A stretch of 64,000 nt of DNA from a virus. Positions 22,701 through 31,402 of this stretch are shown in pieces. Position 1 is the stretch's first letter. Each line of letters opens with the position of its first letter. The notes beneath the pieces were generated by a model that saw only the letters and a list, made by a program, of their open reading frames with translations, was not told the DNA's origin and searched no databases. The position numbers and the translations under genes were made by a program. The DNA lies in IMG/VR virus record IMGVR_UViG_3300036766_000548, positions 1 through 64,000 of that record; one strand, given 5' to 3'.

Positions 22701-24467
22701 ATGAGAATAATTTATGATAATTTAATAGATAGTTTGACATCAGGAAGTATAATAGCATCTAGTCAAGCAACAAATTATCCTATTACTAATATTCAAGATC
22801 AGAGGTTATCAATAAAATATATTTCTTCTTCTTCCACTACACAAAGTATAACTATAACATTGCCTACTTTTCCAGAAATCCCCAATAACAGTGCTGGAAC
22901 TTTTTTTAATACGTCATTATCAACTGATTTTGCGAATTGGACAGCCGGAAATGGTACTATTTCTTTAGTAAATGATAAAATAAGATTATCTGCATCAACT
23001 GCGTCACCTTATTTAGGTAAAGCAATTACATTTAATCCATCTATATATAATAATGTTGTGGCTAATTTTACTAGAATTTCGGGAACTGGGACAACAATAG
23101 AAGTAAATGTTTATAATCCAGGTATAAATAGAGTAACTTCATTGTCCGTTTTTTCTTCTTCAAAAGTTAATTCTACAAATGTGTTTGATTTATCCGCAAT
23201 TACGACTACAATAACATCTGTTTATTTTGTTGTAATTGATGGGTCTGCAACTGACATATGGGATTTTGCATTTTGTTATATTGGAACTGGTTTATATGAT
23301 TCACAAATTACTGATATCTCAAACAATACCAATACTTCTGTTTTATGTACTGGGGTCACTCCAAGTAAAGGGCCAAAAAATAAAGCTTTATTTTTTAATG
23401 GGCATTCTTGTCATTTTGACTTATCTACTGAAAAAATAATTTCTAGTTCTGGTTCTGTATCGTTTTGGTATAAATCAAAATATAATGTTAATCAAGTTTT
23501 AGCATCAACAAATAGCGGATCTGCTTATTATTTATTTATTCTTAGCACCGGCAATTTTCAATTTTGTTTGGACAATGATTCGACTTATGCCATAGCTAGC
23601 GGTATTAATTATATTTTATTTGATGATAGCTGGCATTTTTATACTTTCAATTTTTCATCAAGTGGGGCTACATTTACTAGAGATAATATAATAAAATATA
23701 CTAATAGTACTGATTATTCAAATAATACTTGGCATTATCAATATTTTGGCTATTATAAATCAGGATCAAATACATGGCTCAAAGGGTCTATTTATGATTT
23801 TAGAATTTATTCTAGGGTTTTATCTGATATAGAAAAAAATAATTTATATCAATTAAAATCATTTTCAATGGAAAATTTTGGGTTAGAATATAGAATGGAA
23901 ATAGATAGCTATTTAGATGTAGATACAATAGCTATATTAGGACATAATTTTTTATCTGGTACAAAAATAAATATTCAAGCTATATTAGGTGATACTAATG
24001 AAAATTTAGTTATAAATGATAATGTAATATTGAAATTCATTTCTTCAGAAATAAATAATGTATGGAAGCTTTCTTTTTCTGGGCAAGGTTCTATAGAAAT
24101 AGGACGTTTATGGATTGGGAAATATTTAACTATTGATCCTTCATCATTAATTGATTTTTCTGTAACTAAAAAACGTTCTGATAATGTTGTTCACGGGAAA
24201 AATAGGCAAAAATTTGCCAGTATAGGTATAGGATGGAGAAAATTCAATTTGAGTTTTCCTCCAAGTAATGAAGCTATGTTATATTTAATAAATAAATTAT
24301 ATGATTCTGTTGGCAATCATTCTTCTTTTATATTTTGTAATTTTGATACCATTAGAGATTATTGTTTAGTCGAACCGTGTTATGTCAGTATAGCGGAGGA
24401 AATCGATTTTAATCATGGTAATAGAGATAATTTTTCATATGAATTAATCATGGAGGAAGAAAAATAA
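22701..24467 (+). CDS. Distal tail protein with LamG-like carbohydrate-binding domain
   Basis: 588 residues. The N-terminus (MRIIYDNLIDSLTSGSIIASSQ) and the C-terminal third look like a tail-tip component. In the middle, roughly residues 230-400, a LamG/concanavalin A-like domain is visible: FNGHSCHFDLSTEKII, GSVSFWYKSK, DDSWHFYTFNFSS, WLKGSIYDFRIYSRVLSDIE. Such domains bind glycans, so this may help the tail contact the host surface. The gene is very T-rich and Asn/Ser-rich. Confidence 0.72.
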   Translation: MRIIYDNLIDSLTSGSIIASSQATNYPITNIQDQRLSIKYISSSSTTQSITITLPTFPEIPNNSAGTFFNTSLSTDFANWTAGNGTISLVNDKIRLSASTASPYLGKAITFNPSIYNNVVANFTRISGTGTTIEVNVYNPGINRVTSLSVFSSSKVNSTNVFDLSAITTTITSVYFVVIDGSATDIWDFAFCYIGTGLYDSQITDISNNTNTSVLCTGVTPSKGPKNKALFFNGHSCHFDLSTEKIISSSGSVSFWYKSKYNVNQVLASTNSGSAYYLFILSTGNFQFCLDNDSTYAIASGINYILFDDSWHFYTFNFSSSGATFTRDNIIKYTNSTDYSNNTWHYQYFGYYKSGSNTWLKGSIYDFRIYSRVLSDIEKNNLYQLKSFSMENFGLEYRMEIDSYLDVDTIAILGHNFLSGTKINIQAILGDTNENLVINDNVILKFISSEINNVWKLSFSGQGSIEIGRLWIGKYLTIDPSSLIDFSVTKKRSDNVVHGKNRQKFASIGIGWRKFNLSFPPSNEAMLYLINKLYDSVGNHSSFIFCNFDTIRDYCLVEPCYVSIAEEIDFNHGNRDNFSYELIMEEEK

Positions 24468-25420
24468 TGGCCTTTACTCAAATTTCTACATCGGTAACCA
24501 TAATCAATTCCGGTTTAATAGGATATGATGGAATATCACTTACTAATTTCACTACGTCTACAGTATCGGCAATAGCTTCAGGAAGTTCTATCGAAATAGC
24601 TGGGGCTTTTTTTAAGGCTGATTCAGACATAACTATAAATGCATCTTCGTGGACTGCTATAACAACGGCGACTACTGCTTATTTAGGATTGACTCCTTCT
24701 GGAACTGCTGGTAGTCAAATAATCACGGCGGAATGGTTTAGTTATGTTCCAGTATGGTCAACATCAAAACAAGGTTGGTATGCTAGCGCTGCATCGGTTT
24801 CTAGGGTAATAGGTTCCGCATATAAAAATAGTAATGCTTCATTAAATAAAAAAAATATATTTTGTAAAATATATCAATGGCAAGGGATGATAGAAAGAAT
24901 AACTTCAGGCTCTGGTAATTGGATAGTCCCTGGGGGAGTTAGTAGAATTAGAGTAACTTGTGTTGGTGGTGGTGGAGGTGGTGGAGGGGCGGGATATTAT
25001 GATCCATTTTCGGGTGGTGGTGGCGGCGGGACAAATATTTCTCTTGTGTTAGGAGACATTATTCCGGTAATTCCTGGACAAAGCTTTGCTTATTCTGTTG
25101 GCGCAGGAGGAGGTGAAGGTCTAAAAGGCGGGGATACTACTTTTAGTGGAGCGACTACTGGAATAGGAGGAGGTGGGGGTGGTATGGCTACTAATAATCA
25201 TGGAGGTTCTGGAGGACGTGGTGGAGCTGGAGCAGGAAGAAGTGATGGAACTTGTGGAACCGAGGGGCTAATAGGAGGAACTGGAGGAGGGGCGGGCGGT
25301 AGCGGGAATGCCAATGCTATTTCTGAAGTTGGTTCTTATGGTGGTGGTGGCGGCGGTGGTGGTGGAGGTGGTGGTAGTGGCGGTGGTGGTGGCTCTGGTA
25401 TAATTATAATAGAGTATTAA
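24467..25420 (+). CDS. Polyglycine-rich adhesin-like tail protein
   Basis: 317 residues. The N-terminal half is beta/Thr-rich. From about residue 148, SGNWIVPGGVSRIRVTCVGGGGGGGG begins a domain dominated by glycine runs, ending SGIIIIEY. This pattern resembles the polyglycine sandwich domain of gp38-type receptor-binding adhesins of T-even phages, where loops between glycine sheets contact the receptor. Glycine-rich variable loops such as DPFSGG and GRSDGTCGTEG would be candidate contact sites. Assignment is by pattern, not by an alignment. Confidence 0.6.
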   Translation: MAFTQISTSVTIINSGLIGYDGISLTNFTTSTVSAIASGSSIEIAGAFFKADSDITINASSWTAITTATTAYLGLTPSGTAGSQIITAEWFSYVPVWSTSKQGWYASAASVSRVIGSAYKNSNASLNKKNIFCKIYQWQGMIERITSGSGNWIVPGGVSRIRVTCVGGGGGGGGAGYYDPFSGGGGGGTNISLVLGDIIPVIPGQSFAYSVGAGGGEGLKGGDTTFSGATTGIGGGGGGMATNNHGGSGGRGGAGAGRSDGTCGTEGLIGGTGGGAGGSGNANAISEVGSYGGGGGGGGGGGGSGGGGGSGIIIIEY

Positions 25421-25421
25421 T

Positions 25422-26873
25422 ATGTCTTTTTCTGATTATGCAAATAAATCTGTAAATAATCTCAGAACATTAGTTCAATTAGATATATCCAAAATTAATT
25501 TACAATGGGTAAATGCAGGCGCGGGAATATGGTATGTTAATTTCGATGGTTTATATCCAGAAGTAGGGCCTCCAGGCGATGATTTATTACAAGGATTTAC
25601 TTCACAATCTTTCGGAGATATTGGTTCAGTACTTGTAGATACGATTTCATATACAAAAGTAGATTCGTTACTATCTGTAACATCTAATAACATTTCTTTT
25701 TATTATGACGATACCAATAAAGAAGTATATGTCCATTTTATAAATAATGACGAACCATTTATTCATGATGTTTGGCTTAGTATTATTTATGGGTTTTCAT
25801 ATAATGATTTTATTCCAATAGGTTCTAATACTTTTTATGATGGTAGGATAACTGATGATATTTCTTTTTCGGAATCTCGTGATCCTTTATTTTTTGGTAA
25901 AATGCAATATAATATAGGTTCTGTTACATTGAATAATTCTGATGGATATTTTGATACCTTCCAGAATAACTTATTTTATGGCAATCCAATAAGATTTTTG
26001 CTTGGATTTTCTGAATTGGATATTGATGATTATATAACTGTCGCTAGTGGAATAATTGAAAAAATAAATATATCAGAAGATAAGGCGACTATAAGCTTAT
26101 CCGATAAAAGGAAAACACTTTCCAAGAACATAACATATTCATGTACGAATAAAAATGCCCTTGAAGTCATTAGGGAACTGCTTCTAACTCATTATAATGC
26201 ATATTATGATTCAAGTTATTATGATATGACAGCATGGGGAATTGCCGAAGCTGTTGCTCCAAATATTACTATAGATATCGCGCCTGGAAAGGGTATGGAA
26301 GATTCCGACGTAATAGATATTATTGAAATGATATGTACATCTATATTTGGATTATTCAAAATAACGCCAGAAAATAAGTATTCATTTAAGATTGTAGATA
26401 CAACTGCCTCTTCTTTATCTACAATAATAAATAACGATATTATAGGAAACAACTCTGTAGATTACGATCCTTATGAAGTTATATCTTCTGCTAAAATAGG
26501 TTATAATAAAAATTGGAATGAAGGTTATACTTCTCCATATACTTTTTATTATGATACTTCTTATGAAAACTCAGTATTTTTATTATATAAGGTATATAAT
26601 CAAAAACAGTTTAATACGGTATTAATTGATACCTCTGCGCTGACAGTCATAAAGGCTTTTTCAAATACCATCTTAAATTATTCAAAGGACGTACATGGAA
26701 TTGGTAGTATAAAAATACCAATTAAATATTATGAAATTGAGGTAGGTGATATTTATGACATAGAAATAAACAGGGAAACCACTACTATGTTAGGGACTAA
26801 AAAATGTGAAATATTATCTAAAAGTACATCTATATATGATGGATTTATAACTTGTGGATATAGAATTATATAA
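25422..26873 (+). CDS. Tail tip / baseplate protein, 483 aa
   Basis: Placed after the two host-contact genes. It has an N-terminal beta domain with an inserted Tyr-rich part, and a C-terminal half with a fold reminiscent of tail-hub proteins (YEIEVGDIYDIEINRETTTMLGTKKCEILSKS, a segment like the last strands of tail-associated hub domains). No catalytic motif was seen. Function as a distal tail structural protein is inferred from position. Confidence 0.55.
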   Translation: MSFSDYANKSVNNLRTLVQLDISKINLQWVNAGAGIWYVNFDGLYPEVGPPGDDLLQGFTSQSFGDIGSVLVDTISYTKVDSLLSVTSNNISFYYDDTNKEVYVHFINNDEPFIHDVWLSIIYGFSYNDFIPIGSNTFYDGRITDDISFSESRDPLFFGKMQYNIGSVTLNNSDGYFDTFQNNLFYGNPIRFLLGFSELDIDDYITVASGIIEKINISEDKATISLSDKRKTLSKNITYSCTNKNALEVIRELLLTHYNAYYDSSYYDMTAWGIAEAVAPNITIDIAPGKGMEDSDVIDIIEMICTSIFGLFKITPENKYSFKIVDTTASSLSTIINNDIIGNNSVDYDPYEVISSAKIGYNKNWNEGYTSPYTFYYDTSYENSVFLLYKVYNQKQFNTVLIDTSALTVIKAFSNTILNYSKDVHGIGSIKIPIKYYEIEVGDIYDIEINRETTTMLGTKKCEILSKSTSIYDGFITCGYRII

Positions 26874-26882
26874 GGAGATCGT

Positions 26883-27278
26883 ATGGAACTAAGAAAATTT
26901 CTTTCACAAATCCCATTTCTTTGTGAGGCTAAAAATGCCGCTAGGTGGTCGAGATTAATTGAATTGCAGTATGATGATGAATTGGAAAATGAGAATAGTG
27001 TATTTGCCTTGAATGAAGATGATATGCTTGAACCATCGAACAGAATGGAAACGGCATTTGGGTTTAGTGGGAATATAGAAAAGAATAATCATTGTAAAAC
27101 TATTGTCGAATTATTAATGCTTTTACATTATAAGAATAATCATAATGTGGCTGTATATGATAATAGAATAAAAGAACTTATGTTTTTTATTGAAGAAACA
27201 GAGAAGAACTATCCAGAAATTTATACTATGGCGCCTTCTTCTGAATTGTCTGCAATGTCGTGGTGGGATGGAGAATAA
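26883..27278 (+). CDS. Hypothetical protein, 131 aa
   Basis: Acidic, helical sequence after AAGGAG. No signal peptide, membrane segment or recognised family. It ends the tail gene block and is followed by membrane and lysis genes. Confidence 0.55.
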   Translation: MELRKFLSQIPFLCEAKNAARWSRLIELQYDDELENENSVFALNEDDMLEPSNRMETAFGFSGNIEKNNHCKTIVELLMLLHYKNNHNVAVYDNRIKELMFFIEETEKNYPEIYTMAPSSELSAMSWWDGE

Positions 27279-27283
27279 GTAAT

Positions 27284-27916
27284 ATGGAAAATAAAGTACA
27301 AGTACGAATTGGTAAGATATTGGCGATTTTTTGTCTTGTACTTTATTTTTCTAAATTAATTATATACATTACAAATAACACTTCGTTACTAAAAATGTTC
27401 GATATTCATAATTTAACTTTTATTGTTTTATTTTTTGTGTTTATAATTACTGTTTTTTGGAATCATGTAATTGCCAGAATTATACAATGTTTATCTATTT
27501 TTCTTTGTTCTATTTTTTCTTTATGTTTTAATCCAATTAATTGCTTCTTTGGATTAGGAATGATAATCATATTACTTATTCTAATATATACATATGAATT
27601 TTTTACTAAATATGGATTATTGAAATATTGTTTATTGAATATTATTTTTTATATAGTATTCATATTTATTTGTTTAGTAAATATATCTCATAAATATATA
27701 CATAGTTTTGAATGGTTATTGTTTATTAATATTTTTATTTTTATCTTATGGTGTATTTCAAAAGAGGCGTTAGAAAGACTCGAAAATAAAGAAAATCTAG
27801 AAAAAGATAAATTGATTCATTTATTAGATGAAGTTAAAGAATTGGCAAAAGATATATTAAGTGCTTATGAGGGGTACCTTAACAAATATGATAAAAATGA
27901 GGAACATAAATTATGA
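27284..27916 (+). CDS. Multi-pass membrane protein, 210 aa
   Basis: Five or six hydrophobic segments (for example ILAIFCLVLYFSKLIIYI, FIVLFFVFIITVFWNHVIA, IIILLILIYTYEFF, WLLFINIFIFILWCIS), then a charged coiled coil (ENKEKLEKDK-like). ATG at 27284 is chosen because GGAG lies just before it; an upstream start would overlap the previous gene. Possibly part of the lysis or superinfection-exclusion set. No family recognised. Confidence 0.6.
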   Translation: MENKVQVRIGKILAIFCLVLYFSKLIIYITNNTSLLKMFDIHNLTFIVLFFVFIITVFWNHVIARIIQCLSIFLCSIFSLCFNPINCFFGLGMIIILLILIYTYEFFTKYGLLKYCLLNIIFYIVFIFICLVNISHKYIHSFEWLLFINIFIFILWCISKEALERLENKENLEKDKLIHLLDEVKELAKDILSAYEGYLNKYDKNEEHKL

Positions 27917-28233
27917 GTACAACAGATATAGATATAGAAAACCTAAAAACAAGAATGTTCATCATAGAAGGAGAAATAGACGATGTAAAAAAAGAACAAG
28001 GAGAACAAAGAAAAGCTATGCATGAAGCGGCTATGGAGAGTGAAAAGATGAGTGGTAAAATAGAAGCCATTAAATCCATACTGGAAGAAATGGCGAAAGC
28101 TAAAATAAGAGGCGTTGATATTATAATAGCTATAGGAGTATTGTTAGTTGGAGCGATGTCTGCTTATGCAGCAATACAAAATAATTCAATCGCTACAGCC
28201 ATGTTTGAATTGTCAAAACATACAATAAAATAA
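27913..28233 (+). CDS. XhlA-like holin accessory protein, 106 aa
   Basis: An N-terminal coiled coil (ENLKTRMFIIEGEIDDVKKEQGEQRKAM... EKMSGKIEAIKSILEEM) is followed by one membrane helix (GVDIIIAIGVLLVGAMSAYAA). This layout matches the haemolysin XhlA family, which works with a holin and endolysin in Bacillus PBSX. It lies directly before the endolysin and holin-like genes. Confidence 0.6.
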   Translation: MSTTDIDIENLKTRMFIIEGEIDDVKKEQGEQRKAMHEAAMESEKMSGKIEAIKSILEEMAKAKIRGVDIIIAIGVLLVGAMSAYAAIQNNSIATAMFELSKHTIK

Positions 28234-28245
28234 AAGAGGCAATAT

Positions 28246-28734
28246 TTGAGTGTTTATTTAGAAGAACTAAGAGACGAAGAAACTAAAAATAGATTTATCG
28301 ATTTAGAAGCTACATTTAATGCACAAGGAATGCGATATATACGATGGGCAACAATAAGATTTGATAAAGAGCAATATGCATTATGGTGCCAAGGTAGGAA
28401 ACCATTATACGAAACAAATAACAATAGGATAGAAGCAGGGTTGTCAATAATATCAGAAAGCGAAAATAAAAACATTGTTACATCTTGTGATGGGTATAAG
28501 ATAAAATCTCAACATCAATTTGGCAATGCTGTAGATTATGTAATATTAGATAGACGGGGGAATCCTACTTGGGACTATATTAATTTTGCTTCAGAATATA
28601 GGGCATTGCGCGATATTGGAACTACATTAGGATTTAATTGCGGGGGTTCCTGGATGAAGCATTCTGATAGTAAAGATTCTGAATATATAAAAGTAAACCT
28701 TGGATGGGACCCTCCACATATTCAATTAGGATAA
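28246..28734 (+). CDS. Endolysin, M15-family peptidase (L-Ala-D-Glu / D-Ala-D-Ala type)
   Basis: 162 residues from a TTG start with AGAGG upstream. SQHQFGNAVDYVI carries the HxxGxAxD zinc-binding pattern of VanY/M15 peptidases, and the C-terminal PPHIQLG supplies the other zinc histidine. The enzyme would cut peptide bonds of peptidoglycan at the end of infection. No signal peptide, consistent with release through a holin. The neighbouring genes are holin-like. Confidence 0.82.
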   Translation: MSVYLEELRDEETKNRFIDLEATFNAQGMRYIRWATIRFDKEQYALWCQGRKPLYETNNNRIEAGLSIISESENKNIVTSCDGYKIKSQHQFGNAVDYVILDRRGNPTWDYINFASEYRALRDIGTTLGFNCGGSWMKHSDSKDSEYIKVNLGWDPPHIQLG

Positions 28735-28737
28735 ATC

Positions 28738-29073
28738 ATGAGTAAAATAAAACAATTCTGGAACAAGTTTTTTGATTTACTGGATGATATATTAGCCTAC
28801 ATATTAACAATTATAGGCATATTATGTTCTAATTATTTACCATTGTTAAAAAGTAATGAAGAAATAAATATAAATATAGGAATATGGAAAATCGTTCTGG
28901 CATCGATTGTAGCATTAATGATAATAGGCAGACAGGAAAATCTTGACATAGACGAAAACGGGTCCAAAATAAAGGCCAAGGAAGGAAGAAAGAAACGTTT
29001 CTTTAGTCGGATGATGAATGCTTTAGCCCAAGGGATTATGTGGAATCAATTGATGCAGCTAGCGTCTAATTGA
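28738..29073 (+). CDS. Holin-like membrane protein, 111 aa
   Basis: Two hydrophobic segments (ILAYILTIIGILCSNYL and IVLASIVALMIIG), followed by a basic, soluble tail (IKAKEGRKKRFFSRMM). It starts 3 bp after the endolysin stop. Size, topology and position fit a holin that opens the membrane for the endolysin. It ends the rightward late block. Confidence 0.6.
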   Translation: MSKIKQFWNKFFDLLDDILAYILTIIGILCSNYLPLLKSNEEININIGIWKIVLASIVALMIIGRQENLDIDENGSKIKAKEGRKKRFFSRMMNALAQGIMWNQLMQLASN

Positions 29074-29147
29074 AAAATATATTTCTATAAAAATTAAATT
29101 AATATTAAGGTTCAATAAGCTTGTCATATAGAATATCGTTTTCTCTT

Positions 29148-29181
29148 ACAAAACGTCGCTATCAAATGATTTAATGGGTTT
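29148..29181 (+). promoter_or_regulatory. Repeated promoter-like motif, copy B
   Basis: ACAAAACGTCGC..., then the same AAATGATTTAATGGGTTT core as copies A and C, with an extended -10 (TTTAAT at 29170-29175). It points rightward, yet all genes to its right are on the minus strand. A transcript from it would be antisense to the lysis-adjacent and deaminase genes. Confidence 0.45.
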
Positions 29182-29198
29182 GCGGGCATATTTTAGAG

Positions 29199-29426
29199 TT
29201 AATTTTTATCATCTATCCAAATTCTGGTAAACTCTTGATTCTTATTCCATTTATATATTTCTCTAGCACAAAATCTACAAACACACGCCCCAGTTATATC
29301 AGATTGATATATTGCCTTGTTCGTACAACGATGTACCGCTCTGCTTTGTATTTCAGGCCCATACCATCTTTCACATATTTTTTCATTTCTTTTTGGGAAT
29401 TTAAGTTCAGGATTTTTTATTTTCAT
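29199..29426 (-). CDS. Cys-rich hypothetical protein, 75 aa
   Basis: Four Cys in CERWYGPEIQ... RCTNKAIYQ and CVCRFCAREIY suggest a small zinc ribbon. Overlaps the transglycosylase stop by 4 bp. First (most distal) gene of the minus block. No family recognised. Confidence 0.6.
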   Translation of the reverse strand: MKIKNPELKFPKRNEKICERWYGPEIQSRAVHRCTNKAIYQSDITGACVCRFCAREIYKWNKNQEFTRIWIDDKN

Positions 29427-29953
29427 CTAAATAAATCTTTATATGTTTTATAAGATGCATTTGTTATTCTTTTAGCAAATTTTCTTGTACTATTTGGAAC
29501 GTTATTAATATATCCACAATTATAATAATACAATGCATGTTTCCAATTGCCAAATCGTTTATGTAAATCCGATAGATAATGTAACGACACTATAGAATTA
29601 TAAATAGGATTATAAATATCAAAAACGGTATTTGTATTCCAATATTTCCATAATAAATAATTGTAGTTTTTGGGTTCGGTATATATCTGGAATAATCCTT
29701 TCGCCTTATACCCATTTACGATTTGGCCATCTTGAAGTTCATCGCAGGATGATTCTTCTATCATCAATTGTGATGTTATTGAAAATGGTATATTATATGC
29801 TTTTCCTATTATCAATATCATATAATATTCTTTTTCCGTCAATGCAAATAATGGCAAAGATAGAATAAACACGATTGTAATTAATATAAAATTACGAATA
29901 GAATCGCTCCTCGTTAAAAATGATTTTTCATTTGGCATTAAGAAGATTTTCAA
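29423..29953 (-). CDS. Lytic transglycosylase (SLT-like)
   Basis: 176 residues. A hydrophobic N-terminal segment (FILITIVFILSLPLFALT) looks like a signal peptide or anchor. The SLT/goose-lysozyme fold follows: ITSQLMIEESSCDE with catalytic Glu in MIEES, GLFQIY, and the terminal ALYYYNCGYIN. It would cut the glycan strand. A second peptidoglycan enzyme on the opposite strand to the endolysin suggests a role in host entry or lysis. The start is TTG, overlapping the previous TGA. Confidence 0.75.
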   Translation of the reverse strand: MKIFLMPNEKSFLTRSDSIRNFILITIVFILSLPLFALTEKEYYMILIIGKAYNIPFSITSQLMIEESSCDELQDGQIVNGYKAKGLFQIYTEPKNYNYLLWKYWNTNTVFDIYNPIYNSIVSLHYLSDLHKRFGNWKHALYYYNCGYINNVPNSTRKFAKRITNASYKTYKDLFR

Positions 29954-30348
29954 TAATGGATCTCCTCCATATGCAACAATCCATCGTCACCTGAAAAAAA
30001 TATATATTTTATGGAAGCTTCGCGTATCGCCAAATTGCATATATTGCAAGGCCGAGCCATTCTCACAAGTCCAGTTGATGTCATTCTCACAACTATTATA
30101 GATTCTACCTTGCTTCTGTTTTTTACCAGTGATGCGATTTCGGCATGAAGATATTCCCTATTCCTTGTTCCAGCTTTTATTGATAAACGACTTTGCATGG
30201 GATGGGTTTTCTGATAACTATTCTCACCAATTGAAATAATATTGTTATGATGATCGAGCGAAGCGGCTATTACCCAGTATTTTTTACTTGAATCGATAGT
30301 AGGCGAAAGAGTATCAATCAATTTTTGGTAGACTTTTTCTAGCTTCAT
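29950..30348 (-). CDS. Cytidine/deoxycytidylate deaminase-like zinc enzyme
   Basis: 132 residues with the deaminase zinc signature: YLHAEIASL (HAE, proton-shuttling Glu) and ARPCNICNLAI (PCxxC). This family removes the amino group from cytosine or dCMP, or from other bases. Phage members often make dUMP for thymidylate. Substrate cannot be settled. Its first codons are duplicated upstream (30526-30549). Confidence 0.72.
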   Translation of the reverse strand: MKLEKVYQKLIDTLSPTIDSSKKYWVIAASLDHHNNIISIGENSYQKTHPMQSRLSIKAGTRNREYLHAEIASLVKNRSKVESIIVVRMTSTGLVRMARPCNICNLAIREASIKYIFFSGDDGLLHMEEIHY

Positions 30349-30509
30349 TTTAACACTATGTTACTTTTATCTTCATCTATTTCTATTTCAGCAATACAAT
30401 CACCAGCATAATCTCCTTTCATACAATAAGGATCAATTCCATATTTATTACAATATTCATCCCACAAATATAATTTAACTAAGTCCCTATATTTAACATT
30501 AATTTTCAT
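30345..30509 (-). CDS. Hypothetical protein, 54 aa
   Basis: Starts MKINVKYRDLVKLYLWDEYC and ends in an acidic part. ATGA overlap with the deaminase. It lies between a 7-codon echo of the deaminase start and the real deaminase, so it was probably inserted there. Confidence 0.6.
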   Translation of the reverse strand: MKINVKYRDLVKLYLWDEYCNKYGIDPYCMKGDYAGDCIAEIEIDEDKSNIVLK

Positions 30510-30525
30510 TTCAATACATCGCTAT

Positions 30526-30549
30526 TTAGTAGACTTTTTCTAGTTTCAT
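30526..30549 (-). pseudogene. 7-codon echo of the deaminase gene start
   Basis: Reads MKLEKVY and stops. The deaminase begins MKLEKVYQK. About 24 bp are duplicated with one change (A/G). The echo and the real start bracket the 54-residue gene, consistent with an insertion that duplicated the target. Confidence 0.65.
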
Positions 30550-30550
30550 T

Positions 30551-30799
30551 TTATTCTTGAAAATACAGGGGATATTCCCAAAAACCACAATCATCTAATT
30601 TACCATATCCTCTAGTTATAGTTATTGACTCATCTATTCCAGTTGCACATTTATATTTTATTCCAGCAAAATATCTATTTATTGCCGTAGGATGTGATTT
30701 ATGAATATCTATCAATCTTTCCATCTCTTGATTTATGGGCGGATTGACTTCTGGGTGTTCTCTACCAAATTGCTTTAATTGTTCTTGGAATAAGCTCAT
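30551..30799 (-). CDS. Hypothetical protein, 82 aa
   Basis: The ATG at 30799 is preferred over one at 30805, since AGGAGG then has normal spacing. Sequence MSLFQEQLKQFGREHPEVNPP with a C-terminal GKLDDCGFWEYPLYF. No family recognised. Confidence 0.6.
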   Translation of the reverse strand: MSLFQEQLKQFGREHPEVNPPINQEMERLIDIHKSHPTAINRYFAGIKYKCATGIDESITITRGYGKLDDCGFWEYPLYFQE

Positions 30800-30801
30800 T
30801 T

Positions 30802-30999
30802 TCATTCCTCCTTAATATCGATGTAGTCCCGATATTGAATTATCCTCAGTGAAAATGCCTTTAACCTAATCCACGGCATTAGGTACTTTTCCACATCCGC
30901 GCATAATTGCAAGGCATACAGTTGTACTTCTGTCGCCTCGCAGTTTTTGCTTCGCTCATTGTGGCAGGCTTGGCGAAGCTTGGAAATTAGGTTAGTCAT
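30802..30999 (-). CDS. Hypothetical protein, 65 aa
   Basis: Begins MTNLISKLRQACHNERSKNCE and is helical with a basic C-terminal half (LKAFSLRIIQYRDYID). ATG at 30999 follows the previous stop by 1 bp. A longer reading of this frame is rejected because the gene at 31001 occupies it. No family recognised. Confidence 0.6.
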   Translation of the reverse strand: MTNLISKLRQACHNERSKNCEATEVQLYALQLCADVEKYLMPWIRLKAFSLRIIQYRDYIDIKEE

Positions 31000-31000
31000 A

Positions 31001-31144
31001 TTATCTAAATACCTTGGCCCAAGCCTCGGCGGCTTTCGTATATTCTTCATCAGAACAATTCTGTACTTTTTGGCCGCTCTGGAATTTCTTAAGCTTGCCT
31101 GATTTGGTTTGATAATAATTCCAACCATTCCAACTAAACTGCAT
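31001..31144 (-). CDS. Small protein, 47 aa
   Basis: MQFSWNGWNYYQTKSGKLKKFQ with AEAWAKVF at the end. AGGAGG ribosome binding site 6 bp upstream, which is part of the repeated promoter unit at 31149. No family recognised. Confidence 0.6.
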   Translation of the reverse strand: MQFSWNGWNYYQTKSGKLKKFQSGQKVQNCSDEEYTKAAEAWAKVFR

Positions 31145-31148
31145 ATCT

Positions 31149-31184
31149 TCCTCCTATCAATCAACCTTAATAATATTATATCAT
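31149..31184 (-). promoter_or_regulatory. Early promoter and RBS unit (repeated at 61019)
   Basis: Extended -10 TGATATAAT on the minus strand (31175-31183), then ATTATTAAGGTTGATTGA and TAGGAGG. The 36 bp differ at one position from those at 61019-61054. A weak -35 only. Confidence 0.55.
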
Positions 31185-31222
31185 ATATTCGTTTGATTGA
31201 AACATTTATTTTCATTTTATTT

Positions 31223-31402
31223 TCAGTAATTTACCATATAAAGATACTGGGCAGCTATCAATGCCGCTTCAGGATGTTTTACTATATAGGCTTTCCTAGC
31301 TTTCTGAGCAGTTTCGGCTTTGATAGTCTCATGCGCCCAGTCCTTATACATTGCATAATCGCTAGGCTTCTTGTCACACTGAAATACATCATAAGCTTTC
31401 AT
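31223..31402 (-). CDS. Small protein, 59 aa
   Basis: MKAYDVFQCDKKPSDYAMYKD, then a helix-rich AWETIKAETAQKARKAY-like region. A TATAAT lies about 12 bp upstream of the ATG, so expression may be nearly leaderless. No family recognised. Confidence 0.55.
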   Translation of the reverse strand: MKAYDVFQCDKKPSDYAMYKDWAHETIKAETAQKARKAYIVKHPEAALIAAQYLYMVNY

